Positions 1-8,507 of a DNA stretch of 64,000 bases are shown here, piece after piece. A program made the position numbers and the translations under genes. Location of the stretch: NCBI RefSeq assembly GCF_023073415.1, contig NZ_JADPJL010000001.1, positions 62,001-126,000 on the forward strand, read 5' to 3'. This DNA comes from Bradyrhizobium sp. 190 (GTDB taxonomy: Bacteria; Pseudomonadota; Alphaproteobacteria; Rhizobiales; Xanthobacteraceae). A model generated the notes under the pieces. That model searched no databases. It saw nothing but the letters and a program-made list of their open reading frames with translations, and was not told the origin of the DNA. How positions within the stretch are numbered: the stretch's first letter is position 1; the number at the start of each line of letters is the position of its first letter.

Positions 1-1
1 T

Positions 2-2464
2 TACGAATACGCCACTAACGTCAATCCGTGGGCTAACAATGTTTCGTTCTACACGCAATTCCCGAAGCCTGGCTTTTCGGGTGGGGCCATCACGAAATTT
101 GAGTATGACGCCAACTACAACAAAGTGACGAAGACCACCGATTCACTCGGGCTGATCGGCACTTTGGGATATGAACCGTCCACGGGGAACCTCACATCGG
201 CAATTAACGACGCAGGCGGAGCAGGACACTTCAACGCTACTTCCCGATTCACGTACAATTCCTCCGGTCAGCCGGTCACTGCGACCGATCCGCTCGGCTC
301 CGTAACTCAATTTTCCTATGACAGCCTTGGCAACCAAACCTCGATTGTTCGTGACGCCGGCGCTGGACGCCTCAATCAGCTAACCACATTCACCTACAAC
401 CCGCGTGGCGATGTTGTTTCGATCACCGATCCGAAGGGAAACACTACAACAAATACTTATGACGACGCCCGCCGGCTGATTACGACGACTGCGGCGAACG
501 GCCTGATCACCACCTACAAATACGATCCGGACGGTCACGTCATCAACGTGAAGCAGACCTTATACGGCTCGGTACTGCGGAACACAGGCACGACTTATAC
601 CGCTACCGGCAAGCCCGCGACCGTGACCGATGCCAACGGCTTTATCACCACCTTTAGCTATGACCTTCTTGATCGAGTCCTGAGCGTTAAGGACGCGATG
701 GGTCGAACGACGAGCTATGGTTATGACGCGCTCAGTCGGCAAACGTCGATTTCAAACCTCGCGGTACAAACCGCTCCGCTGTTGCAGAAAAGCTATACGC
801 CGGATGGGCTGCTCGCGACCCTAATCGACGCGAACAACCGCACCACCAGCTTTGCCTATGATGGGCTCGACCGTCTCGCGACCACCACCTATCCGCTTGG
901 CAGCACGGAAACGCTAACGTACGACGCCAATAACAACATTTTGACCCGCAAGACCCGCGCCAATCAGGCCATCAGCTTCACCTACGACACCCTGAACCGG
1001 CTGAAGACCAAGACGCCGCCCTCGCCCGCGCCCGTGGTGAGCTATACCTACGACCTCGCCAGCCGCCTGACCGGCATCAGCGACACCAGCGCGGCGATCG
1101 CGTCCGCGGTGCCGCCGTCCGGATCGTCGGCACAGTATTCCATGGCTTATAGCTATGATGCGCTGAACCGGCCAACCGCCGTGACCTGGACCCCTGCCCC
1201 GAGCGTGGCGGCGCCAGTCGCCGGCAGCGTCACCTTTGGCCATAGCTACAACAGAGTGAACCAACGCATCGGCCAGACTGTGACCGACAACACTTGGTTC
1301 AATTATCCCGCTGCAACACCCAGCGCAGTGGGCTACACCGCGAACGCACTCAATCAATATACCACGGTCGGCGCGGTGACGCCGAGCTATGACGGCAACG
1401 GCAATCTCACCTCGGACGGCACTTTCACCTTCGGCTACGATTCCCAGAACCGGCTGATTTCGGCCAGCGGCGCCGGCAGCACGGCGAGCTATACGTTTGA
1501 CGCGCAGGGCCGGCGCAAGACGAAGACCGTGAACGGCACGACGACGGTATTCGTCACCGATGCCAACAATCGCGAGGTGCTGGAATATGACGGTGCCAGC
1601 GGCGCGATCGTGCGCTGGTATGCCTATGGACTTGGCTCCAACGACGTGCTGAGTCAAATGAACGTGGTGGCCTCCACGCGCGCGACCTTCGTTCCAGATA
1701 TTCTGGGTTCGGTTATCGGTTCACAGGATTCAAGTTCGGGCACCCTGACCAGGATCGGCTATCTGCCTTACGGCAAGAGTACGAACGCGCCCGCGACGTA
1801 CGGTTACACGGCACAGCGCATCGATCCGGAGACCAGCGGGCTGTATTATTACCGTGCGCGGCATTATTCGCCGGCATGGGGACGGTTCTTGCAGACGGAC
1901 CCGATTGGGTATCGCGGAGGCAACCATCTCTATGCCTATGTCGGCAACGATCCGGTCAATCTGATCGATCCGTTTGGATTGGCGTCAGATAATCCGAGCA
2001 CAAATAGCGCATCAACCATCGCTTTGCCTGCTGTGGGTGGTGCGAGCGGCGCGGCCGCAACTGCCGGCGCGGCCGTAGCTATTGGCGCGGCTGGTGCCGC
2101 GGCGGTCGTCTGCGTTCTGCTATGCCCGTCGCCGAATATGGGCTCCGACGACCAACCGATGGGCAGTAAAGGCCAAGCTATAACTGCGGCACCTTCACAC
2201 GGCAACTCTTTCGGTTCTCAACGACAAACATATGTGTACCAGCTAACCGATCAAACTACTGGAGAGGTTTTAAAATATGGGATAACATCCGCGGCAAATC
2301 CAACAGCCCGGTATTCCCAAGGCTTCTACGCAACAACGAACTCTCAAATGGAAGTAATTGCCGTGTATTCAAATCGTGGTTACGCACGGGCTCATGAAAT
2401 TGTTGCTTCTGGACTATTCGTCGTCAATAATGGTCGGCTGCCACTTTTGAGCTTAGTTCCATAG
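2..2464 (+). CDS. RHS/YD-repeat polymorphic toxin, 5' end outside window
   Basis: The reading frame is open from base 2, so the N-terminus lies upstream of the window. The visible part (about 820 residues) is a long series of YD repeats (for example TFTYNPRGDVVSITD, FSYDLLDRVLSVKD) and ends in the RHS core signature RARHYSPAWGRFLQTDPIGY...NDPVNLIDPFGL near base 1975. In this family the core forms a shell around a variable C-terminal toxin. Here an Ala/Gly-rich hydrophobic linker (about bases 2020-2130) leads to a roughly 85-residue tip, YVYQLTD...KYGIT...R...HE...N.GRLPL, that resembles a GIY-YIG/URI-type nuclease fold. The tip is visibly more AT-rich than the core. The RHS call is firm; the nuclease assignment is inference from motif spacing. 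Confidence 0.9.
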   Translation, partial: YEYATNVNPWANNVSFYTQFPKPGFSGGAITKFEYDANYNKVTKTTDSLGLIGTLGYEPSTGNLTSAINDAGGAGHFNATSRFTYNSSGQPVTATDPLGSVTQFSYDSLGNQTSIVRDAGAGRLNQLTTFTYNPRGDVVSITDPKGNTTTNTYDDARRLITTTAANGLITTYKYDPDGHVINVKQTLYGSVLRNTGTTYTATGKPATVTDANGFITTFSYDLLDRVLSVKDAMGRTTSYGYDALSRQTSISNLAVQTAPLLQKSYTPDGLLATLIDANNRTTSFAYDGLDRLATTTYPLGSTETLTYDANNNILTRKTRANQAISFTYDTLNRLKTKTPPSPAPVVSYTYDLASRLTGISDTSAAIASAVPPSGSSAQYSMAYSYDALNRPTAVTWTPAPSVAAPVAGSVTFGHSYNRVNQRIGQTVTDNTWFNYPAATPSAVGYTANALNQYTTVGAVTPSYDGNGNLTSDGTFTFGYDSQNRLISASGAGSTASYTFDAQGRRKTKTVNGTTTVFVTDANNREVLEYDGASGAIVRWYAYGLGSNDVLSQMNVVASTRATFVPDILGSVIGSQDSSSGTLTRIGYLPYGKSTNAPATYGYTAQRIDPETSGLYYYRARHYSPAWGRFLQTDPIGYRGGNHLYAYVGNDPVNLIDPFGLASDNPSTNSASTIALPAVGGASGAAATAGAAVAIGAAGAAAVVCVLLCPSPNMGSDDQPMGSKGQAITAAPSHGNSFGSQRQTYVYQLTDQTTGEVLKYGITSAANPTARYSQGFYATTNSQMEVIAVYSNRGYARAHEIVASGLFVVNNGRLPLLSLVP

Positions 2465-2473
2465 AAATTCGCC

Positions 2474-2968
2474 ATGGGCACTTTCAGCAAGAGAGAGCAG
2501 AAAATTATTGATCAACTAAAGGACTCCGGGCATTCGCTGAAGGGCGCCCAAGACGATACGCTGTTTAAGTTCACCGTGAGATTCTTTACTACCGCAGGGA
2601 TTGAATCGCGAGATCTCGCTCGTTGGTTCGAAGAAGAGATACTTTCAGCGATCGAAAATCTATCGTTTGACTCGCCCATCACGGGGATTGCGATTTTTCC
2701 TACAATTTTTGATGGCGCAATTGCCCCAGCGCCGAACGACTATGTGACGTATAAGAAGAAGGAGAAGTCAGTGTTCGTCGGATTGAACATTGACTTCTTA
2801 TCTTGGGCGTCTGGTTCAAGAGAAGAGAAGCTGAGCATGCTGGCAAACAATATTAAACAGTCCATTGAACGGATTCCGGATAAGTATCTGTCGAGTTCAG
2901 ATCGCAAGACGCTCTTGGATATTGCGAGTGAAGTTCATAAACGGTTGGTCAATCGGCTCTTGCATTGA
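2474..2968 (+). CDS. Probable immunity protein for the RHS toxin
   Basis: This 164-residue protein has no signal peptide or membrane segment and starts 9 bases after the toxin stop codon on the same strand, the position expected of a cognate immunity gene in polymorphic toxin systems. It is AT-rich like the toxin tip. The second half (FVGLNIDFLSWASGSREEKL, then a helical stretch to the C-terminus) loosely recalls Imm44-like immunity proteins, but that resemblance is from memory and weak. No clear Shine-Dalgarno precedes the ATG, so translation may depend on coupling to the upstream gene. The pairing is inferred from position and composition. It could also be an unrelated cargo gene. Confidence 0.65.
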   Translation: MGTFSKREQKIIDQLKDSGHSLKGAQDDTLFKFTVRFFTTAGIESRDLARWFEEEILSAIENLSFDSPITGIAIFPTIFDGAIAPAPNDYVTYKKKEKSVFVGLNIDFLSWASGSREEKLSMLANNIKQSIERIPDKYLSSSDRKTLLDIASEVHKRLVNRLLH

Positions 2969-3005
2969 CATCGTCGATTAAGATTACGGTCACAGCAAGT
3001 AGCCC

Positions 3006-3064
3006 GCAGCGACATGCGGGGATAAACCAAAACCCCGGATGTCGCTTCGCTCTTCCGCGCTCCC
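3006..3064. repeat. Dispersed repeat, copy 1 (partner at 6927-6981)
   Basis: The segment GCAGCGACATGCGGGGATAA and the following 40 bases match 6927-6981 with a few substitutions and short indels (shared blocks GCAGCGAYATGCGGG, AAACCAAA, GGATGTCGCTTC, CCGCGCTCC). Both copies lie just downstream of the stop codon of a minus-strand gene. The family looks like a small non-coding repeat. Confidence 0.65.
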
Positions 3065-3068
3065 CTCG

Positions 3069-4235
3069 CTAAAGCCGCGCCTTCAGCGCGAGCGGCACCC
3101 GAAACGTCCTGAAGCCTTCGATGTCGGGAAACCCCTCTGCTGCTTCGCGCGAAGCCAGCGTCAGGACCGCGGCCGGGACTTCGCCGCTGATCAGACGTTC
3201 GATCGCGCCGGTCTGTCCTTCGCTGAACTGGACTTCCGCAGCGCCCGCCGACATCAGCGCGGCGCTGACGCTTCCGCTCGCGGCGGATTGCTTCTCCTCG
3301 ATTGCGATGCTCTTGTTGTTCAGGTCTGATAACGAACTGATCTCCGGACGCGCCAGGACCAGCGCGACCAGATTGTCCGAGTTATCTGGTAATGCGGATG
3401 CCGTCTTGTCGGTATCGCTGGCCTCACCGGGGCCCGCTGCCGGATTGTCCGATTTGTTGGCTACTTCCCGTCCCGTCCCGATGGCCGTGACGAGATCCGC
3501 CAATCCCGTCGCTTCCACGACCTGCTGCTGGATTGTTCGGGAGGCCGAAGCGGGAGCAGCGGCGGCCGCGGCCTGCAACGCAGCGTTCTCGGAGGTAGCG
3601 GGCGTCGCCGCGATCTCGAGCGTGGCTGGCGGCGGCAGGGTGGCCTCGGACTTCACTTCGGACTTCACGTCAGACTTCACCTCGGACTTGGGGACCTCCG
3701 CGGGCTGCGACGCAGCGATGGAGGCTGCTTGCGCCGGTTCCGGCCTGTCGGCGCTTTGCAATTTGCGCTCCGGCGCCTCGCCTCCTGCAACGACCTTTTC
3801 GGCAGCCTTATCTCGCGTCACTGTCGCCGTGGCCGCCGGAATATCTTTCCTGGTTGCTTGTGGGGCGGGATTGGGCGCGGCGGCCTTCCTGGTGTGCGAT
3901 GCCTTGGTGTTCAATGCCTTGGCGTTCGACGCCGCCTTTTCGGCGCGCGGCGCCGGGCGGGAAACCGGTGCGGGGTGCCTTGCCACGCGTGGCCGAGCCG
4001 CGGGTTCTAATCGCTCTATTTCCGCCTCGGCCGGTACCGCGACGCTGGTCTCGCGTTCTTCGCGATGCCGCGCAGACAATGCCCGGTCAGACCAGGCCAT
4101 ATAGGATTGACACGCCCTGTTGCACGGCAACCCATCGATATAAACGACGCCGGGTGAATCGAGCGGGTTTGCTTGCAGGGCCCCACTCGAACAGAGCAAC
4201 AACATCAGGGTCGGCAAAGTAAATTTTCTCGACAT
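3069..4235 (-). CDS. Secreted low-complexity protein with binding-protein-like C-terminus
   Basis: The 388-residue product begins with a clear Sec signal peptide (MSRKFTLPTLMLLLCSSGALQA). A short conserved N-terminal part with two cysteines (GLPCNRACQSYMAWSD) is followed by about 170 residues rich in Ala, Pro, Lys and Glu, including a tandem KSEVKSDVKSEVKSE stretch. The last 110 residues (LVALVLARPEISSLSDLNNKSIAIEEKQS...GAIERLISGEVPAAVLT) resemble part of a periplasmic solute-binding protein of the TAXI/NMT1 kind. The ATG has a good Shine-Dalgarno (GGAG, 4-6 bases upstream). A periplasmic role is inferred; the ligand is unknown. Long plus-strand frames over it follow from its GC-rich codons and are not genes. 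Confidence 0.75.
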   Translation of the reverse strand: MSRKFTLPTLMLLLCSSGALQANPLDSPGVVYIDGLPCNRACQSYMAWSDRALSARHREERETSVAVPAEAEIERLEPAARPRVARHPAPVSRPAPRAEKAASNAKALNTKASHTRKAAAPNPAPQATRKDIPAATATVTRDKAAEKVVAGGEAPERKLQSADRPEPAQAASIAASQPAEVPKSEVKSDVKSEVKSEATLPPPATLEIAATPATSENAALQAAAAAAPASASRTIQQQVVEATGLADLVTAIGTGREVANKSDNPAAGPGEASDTDKTASALPDNSDNLVALVLARPEISSLSDLNNKSIAIEEKQSAASGSVSAALMSAGAAEVQFSEGQTGAIERLISGEVPAAVLTLASREAAEGFPDIEGFRTFRVPLALKARL

Positions 4236-4450
4236 AACTACTCCGTTTGAACGCGCATGGAGCGGGAACCGGCTTCGTAAAAGATCACGGCGCCCCAGCT
4301 ACGATTGGACGGAGACGTGGTTTCAAAAAAGGTCTTTGTTTCCGGATCGTCTCGCCTGCCTTGACGATGCCCTTTCGCTGCCCGGCTCGCGACCGCCGCC
4401 TGCCACAAATTCGGAATGAATTGGTCGGCGACAGGCCGCAGGGGCGCATT

Positions 4451-4846
4451 GTGCAGTTACAAGAGTTCAAACCTGAGAACGAACTTGAGATCGCGATCGT
4501 GAATGCCAAACAAGGCGTCCGCCCGGTTGCCGATCTGATGGGGCTCATCGCCCGATCGAATCTCTTCATATCGAGCAAGGGAGAAGTTCAGTCTGATTGG
4601 AGCGGGCTTGATCCGCTGTTGTTCGAGAAGGACGGCCATCCCTTTGTCGCCGTCTTTTCCGCCCTGTCGCGGCCGGGGCTGCATAGCCGTATGGCGGAGT
4701 ACGTGCTGCAAATGAACGGGAGGGAGTTCTTTCTGAGGATGCCGGAAAGCTACGGCGTTATTCTCAACCCGGGTTATGTTTCACAACTCATCATTCCGCC
4801 AACCGGCGTTTCCGAATTCAGGAAGGACCTGAAGGGCGGCAAGTAA
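4451..4846 (+). CDS. SseB-like N-terminal domain protein
   Basis: The frame is open from 4247, but the conserved part begins at QLQEFKPENELEIAIVNA. A GTG at 4451 preceded by AGGGGC at suitable spacing gives a 131-residue protein and is the best start; an ATG at 4367 is the alternative. The pattern NELEIAIVNAKQGVRPVADLMGLIARSNLFI, a short insertion, then a beta-rich half ending in GVILNPGYVSQLIIPPTGV is typical of SseB N-terminal-domain proteins, whose function is poorly defined outside enterobacteria. It is divergent from the secreted protein at 3069-4235, and no operon partner is evident. Confidence 0.65.
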   Translation: MQLQEFKPENELEIAIVNAKQGVRPVADLMGLIARSNLFISSKGEVQSDWSGLDPLLFEKDGHPFVAVFSALSRPGLHSRMAEYVLQMNGREFFLRMPESYGVILNPGYVSQLIIPPTGVSEFRKDLKGGK

Positions 4847-4906
4847 CCGGCGGGGGATTCAAAAGGGGATCTTGATCCGGATCGCTATAATTGCGTTAGA
4901 TCGGTT

Positions 4907-5593
4907 ATGTTGAAGGAATTCGGTCAGAAGATCTGGACTGCGGACGGACCGGACGTTGCAGTAGCTGGATTTCATTACCCCACCCGAATGGCCGTAATAG
5001 GTCTATCAGACGGCAGCCTCTTCATCTGGTCGCCGATCCAGCTCACGGATGGCCTGCGCGCAGTGGATGCTATCGGTCACGTACGGCACATTGTTGCGCC
5101 AAATTCACTTCATCACTTGTTTCTTCAAGAGTGGAAGCATGCCTACCCCGGCGCCAAGGTCCACGCCCCGCCCGGATTGCGAAGGAAACGCGAGGACATA
5201 ATATTTGACGCTGATCTCGGAAGCGCGCCCAGCGCGGGCTGGATCGGGGAGATCGATCAGGTCCTGATGCACGGCAACCTGATCACTACCGAGGTCGTGT
5301 TCTTTCATGTCAAGAGCGGCACCGTGCTCTTCACTGACCTGATCCAGCAGTTCCCTGCCGAACGACTGTCCGGCTGGCGAGCTATCGTAGCGAAACCGGA
5401 CCTCATGACAGGACCTGAGCCGTCGGTGCCGCGCAAGTTTCGCGTCGCCTTTGCCAACCGCCGCGCCGCGCGAGACTCCCTGCAACACATTCTCGCATGG
5501 CCCGCCGAAAAGGTGCTGATGGCCCACGGAACACCAATCGAGCAGGATGCCCGAGCATACCTGCGCCGTGCTTTTGACTGGTTGATCGCGTGA
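4907..5593 (+). CDS. DUF4336 metallo-beta-lactamase-like protein
   Basis: This 228-residue protein has the DUF4336 layout: an N-terminal KIWTADGPDVAVAGFHYPTRMAVIGLSDGSLFIWSP segment, GHVRHIVAPNSLHHLFLQEWKHAYPGAKVHAPPGL, and a late GTVLFTDLIQQFP and HGTPI. These parallel metal-binding strands of the metallo-beta-lactamase fold, with a reduced set of histidines (H-x4-HH in place of H-x-H-x-D-H). Substrate and reaction are unknown. It has no signal peptide, so it is probably cytoplasmic. It stands alone, convergent with the histidine kinase at 5694-6860. Confidence 0.8.
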   Translation: MLKEFGQKIWTADGPDVAVAGFHYPTRMAVIGLSDGSLFIWSPIQLTDGLRAVDAIGHVRHIVAPNSLHHLFLQEWKHAYPGAKVHAPPGLRRKREDIIFDADLGSAPSAGWIGEIDQVLMHGNLITTEVVFFHVKSGTVLFTDLIQQFPAERLSGWRAIVAKPDLMTGPEPSVPRKFRVAFANRRAARDSLQHILAWPAEKVLMAHGTPIEQDARAYLRRAFDWLIA

Positions 5594-5693
5594 TGAGGCG
5601 GCGACGACCAATGCGTATCGAACCGGCAAGGGCCCGCGCTGCAGCATATCTCAATTTGACCAAAACGCGTTGCGATCGGCGTTGACGGCCACA

Positions 5694-6860
5694 TCAATCC
5701 GCCTGCCAAAACTCGGCCCTGAACGTGGTTTCATGCGGATTTGATTCCACGGAAATGATCCCTCCGTGCGCCTTGGCTATTTCCTGGGAGATGTAGAGGC
5801 CCAGGCCGAGGCCTTGCTGGTTCGGTTGGACATCGCCGCGCTGAAAGGCCGTGAATAGGTGCGGCACGGCCTCGGCCGGAATGGGCGCGCCGCGGTTGCT
5901 CACGCTGATCGCAAAGCCCTTGCCAGCGCTTTTCGCGATGACGGTGATCGGTTCAGAGGGAGCACCATAGGACAACGCATTACCGAGCAGGTTCGACAAC
6001 AACTGCCCCATCCGGCCGGCATCCATGTTGACCTTGCCGGACATTTTGACACCCGTCTCTATGAGGCGATCAGGGTACGCACTCCTGAACTCCGCAACGA
6101 TCTGCTCAATGACCGGTTCGAGCAGATCCTCCTTCAACCTCACCTGCATCCCTCCGCCGAGCCTGGCGCGCGCGAAGTCCATCACGTTGTCAATCATGCC
6201 GGACATGCGATTGACGCTGCCCTGCATGAGACTGATCCAGTTCTCGCCTTCCGGATCCACCTTCTTGCGAAGCAGACGCAACCCGCCAGCGATTGAAGCA
6301 AGCGGATTTCTAAGGTCATGGCCCAGGACGGCAATGAACTGCTCGCGTACCTCCGCCGTCTTTTTCTCCGACGCCAGTTGCCTTTCGCTCATCTCGACCC
6401 TGTCGGCCGCGTCCAGGTGAAACGCCAGCAGCTCCGCAAACAGTTTGAACATCCCGATGGTTTCGGGGGTGCGCAAAGCGCGCGGCTTGGGATCGATGGC
6501 ACAAAGAGTTCCGAAAAAGGAACCATCGGGAAGGATGATCGGCATCGAGATGTAGCTCTGAAAGCCGTACTGCGCCGGGGTGTGGTGGCCGCAATAGGCG
6601 GCGTCCTTGCTCACGTCATCAATGATGACCGCCTCGCGGCTCTGCCGGATTTCGTGGCAGATGGTGGTCTCGACCTTCAGCTCGTCGCCAGGCTTCAGGC
6701 CGAACGCCAAATCGTCCTTGGACGCGCAGGTAATCCACCTGTCCTCGGTGACGCGGGCGATAGCCGTGAATCCCATCCCCGTGGTCTTGCTCACCACGTC
6801 AAGGATGGTCGGCACCGCGGCAATACCGCTTACTTTGGCTATATCACGATCAAAATTCAT
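5694..6860 (-). CDS. GAF-domain sensor histidine kinase
   Basis: The 388-residue product lacks transmembrane segments. An N-terminal GAF domain (about residues 15-155, with FGTLCAIDPKPR) is followed by a coiled linker, a HisKA dimerisation domain whose phospho-acceptor is H181 in GHDLRNPLASI, and a HATPase_c domain with GQLLSNLLGNALSYG (N box) and GLGLGLYISQEIAKAHGG (G box). It autophosphorylates on His181 and should pass phosphate to a response regulator, but none is encoded nearby, so it is an orphan kinase. The GAF ligand cannot be told; the chromophore-binding Cys context of bacteriophytochromes is not evident. Confidence 0.88.
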   Translation of the reverse strand: MNFDRDIAKVSGIAAVPTILDVVSKTTGMGFTAIARVTEDRWITCASKDDLAFGLKPGDELKVETTICHEIRQSREAVIIDDVSKDAAYCGHHTPAQYGFQSYISMPIILPDGSFFGTLCAIDPKPRALRTPETIGMFKLFAELLAFHLDAADRVEMSERQLASEKKTAEVREQFIAVLGHDLRNPLASIAGGLRLLRKKVDPEGENWISLMQGSVNRMSGMIDNVMDFARARLGGGMQVRLKEDLLEPVIEQIVAEFRSAYPDRLIETGVKMSGKVNMDAGRMGQLLSNLLGNALSYGAPSEPITVIAKSAGKGFAISVSNRGAPIPAEAVPHLFTAFQRGDVQPNQQGLGLGLYISQEIAKAHGGIISVESNPHETTFRAEFWQAD

Positions 6861-6926
6861 TCATGGCCCAATGTCGGGCACTAAGCTATTATCGCTAAAC
6901 GAACGGCACAAGGCGCGCCGCAACAC

Positions 6927-6981
6927 GCAGCGATATGCGGGAACAAACCAAATCTTGGATGTCGCTTCCGCCCGCGCTCCT
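6927..6981. repeat. Dispersed repeat, copy 2 (partner at 3006-3064)
   Basis: This segment aligns with 3006-3064 over nearly its whole length. It lies in the 175-bp gap between the histidine kinase start and the stop of the S41 protease. No open frame or terminator is apparent within it. Confidence 0.6.
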
Positions 6982-7035
6982 TGAGCTACGGCGGACAAGT
7001 CGATCATCTGGGCAACGTTGCCCTAGTGGAAGTCG

Positions 7036-8370
7036 TCAATTCGGCACCGCCCGCTTCGCCATCGCCGGACCATTCGCGTTCACCGTCACCCCGCGCAGCA
7101 AATTGAACGCCGCGTTCAGCGCCTTGTCGTCCTTGTCGTTCGGCGGAACCCAGGCTTGCGAGCCGGCTTGTTCGGCGCCGTCGGCGGCGAGGTGGCCGCG
7201 CATCGAGGCTTCGCCCTTCAGCTCGGAACGGCTCTTCAGTTCATCCGGCACATCCTGCAGCACTTCGATGTCGGGCGCGATACCCTGAGCCTGGATCGAG
7301 CGGCCCGACGGCGTGAAGTAGCGCGCCGTGGTCAGCGCCAGCGCGCCATTGCCTGATCCGAGCGGGATGATGGTCTGCACCGAGCCTTTGCCGAAGGTGC
7401 GCGTCCCGATCAGGGTGGCGCGCTTGTGGTCGCGCAAGGCGCCGGCCACGATCTCGGAGGCGGAAGCCGAGCCACCATTGATCAGCACGACCAGCGGCTT
7501 GCCTTTGGTGATATCGCCGCCACGCGCGGTGAAGCGTTGGGTTTCCTCCGAAGTTCTGCCGCGCGTCGAAACCACCTCGCCCCTTGTCATGAAAGCGCTC
7601 GACACGGATACGGCCTGGTCGAGCAACCCGCCGGGATTGTTGCGGAGGTCGACGACATAGCCCGCCAGCTTGTCGGCCGGGATTTCCTTGGCGATGCTGG
7701 CAATGGCCTTTTTCAGGCCGTCGGTGGTCTGCTCGTTGAAGCGGGTGATCCTGATGTAGCCGATGTCGCCACTGTCGGTCTTGTAGCGGACCGGCCGCAC
7801 CCGGATGATCTCGCGGACGATGGCAACATCGATCGGCGCGGCGGAACCCTTGCGCGCGACCTTCAGTCGGATCTTGCTGTTGGCGGGGCCCTTCATCCGG
7901 CTCACCGCCTGCTCGAGCGTCATGCCCTGAATCTGCTCGTCGTCGATCTGGGTGATCACGTCGCCCGACAGCATGCCGGCCTTGGCCGCGGGCGTATCGT
8001 CGATCGGCGTCACCACCTTGACGAGGCCGTCTTCCATCGTGACCTCGATGCCGAGCCCGCCGAACTCGCCATGGGTGGTCTCCTGCATGTCGCTCCAGCC
8101 CTTCTCATTCATGTAGCGCGAATGAGGATCGAGCGCGGAGATCATGCCGTTGATGGCGCCTTCCATCAGCTTGGAATCGTCGGGCTTCTCGACATAGCTG
8201 GTCTTGATCCGCTCGAACACGTTGCCGAACAGATTGAGCTGGGTGTAGGCGTCGGAACGCGCCGCTGCCTTTGCCGCCGCGACCAGACTAGCCCCCGGCG
8301 GTCCCACCACGAGAACGGTCAGACACGCGCCCGTAACCGTGCCGAGAAGAAAGGAAAAATTCCTGCGCAT
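7036..8370 (-). CDS. ctpA: Carboxyl-terminal processing protease, S41 family (CtpA)
   Basis: The start at 8370 gives 444 residues beginning MRRNFSFLLGTVTGACL, a signal/anchor sequence; the longer frame adds an unlikely leader. Next come the N-terminal S41 region, a PDZ domain (GHGEFGGLGIEVTMEDG to about KIRLKV), and the protease core with catalytic Ser in NGGSASASEIVAG and catalytic Lys in FGKGSVQTI. CtpA enzymes trim C-termini of periplasmic proteins. The C-terminal tail is longer than the minimal family and has no recognisable domain. It lies just upstream (in minus-strand sense) of the dispersed repeat at 6927. In many alphaproteobacteria ctpA sits with a peptidase M23 gene; that neighbour is absent here. 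Confidence 0.92.
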   Translation of the reverse strand: MRRNFSFLLGTVTGACLTVLVVGPPGASLVAAAKAAARSDAYTQLNLFGNVFERIKTSYVEKPDDSKLMEGAINGMISALDPHSRYMNEKGWSDMQETTHGEFGGLGIEVTMEDGLVKVVTPIDDTPAAKAGMLSGDVITQIDDEQIQGMTLEQAVSRMKGPANSKIRLKVARKGSAAPIDVAIVREIIRVRPVRYKTDSGDIGYIRITRFNEQTTDGLKKAIASIAKEIPADKLAGYVVDLRNNPGGLLDQAVSVSSAFMTRGEVVSTRGRTSEETQRFTARGGDITKGKPLVVLINGGSASASEIVAGALRDHKRATLIGTRTFGKGSVQTIIPLGSGNGALALTTARYFTPSGRSIQAQGIAPDIEVLQDVPDELKSRSELKGEASMRGHLAADGAEQAGSQAWVPPNDKDDKALNAAFNLLRGVTVNANGPAMAKRAVPN

Positions 8371-8507
8371 CGTGGGGCGTCCCTTTTGGCTAACGGACGC
8401 CCGCGATCCCTGTGAATCGGCGCCCTGTCCCGGCGCAACCAACTCACAATGGCTTTTTGGTCGGATCAAGGCACGCCGGCCCGAACCAATACGACCTCAT
8501 CAGGCAC

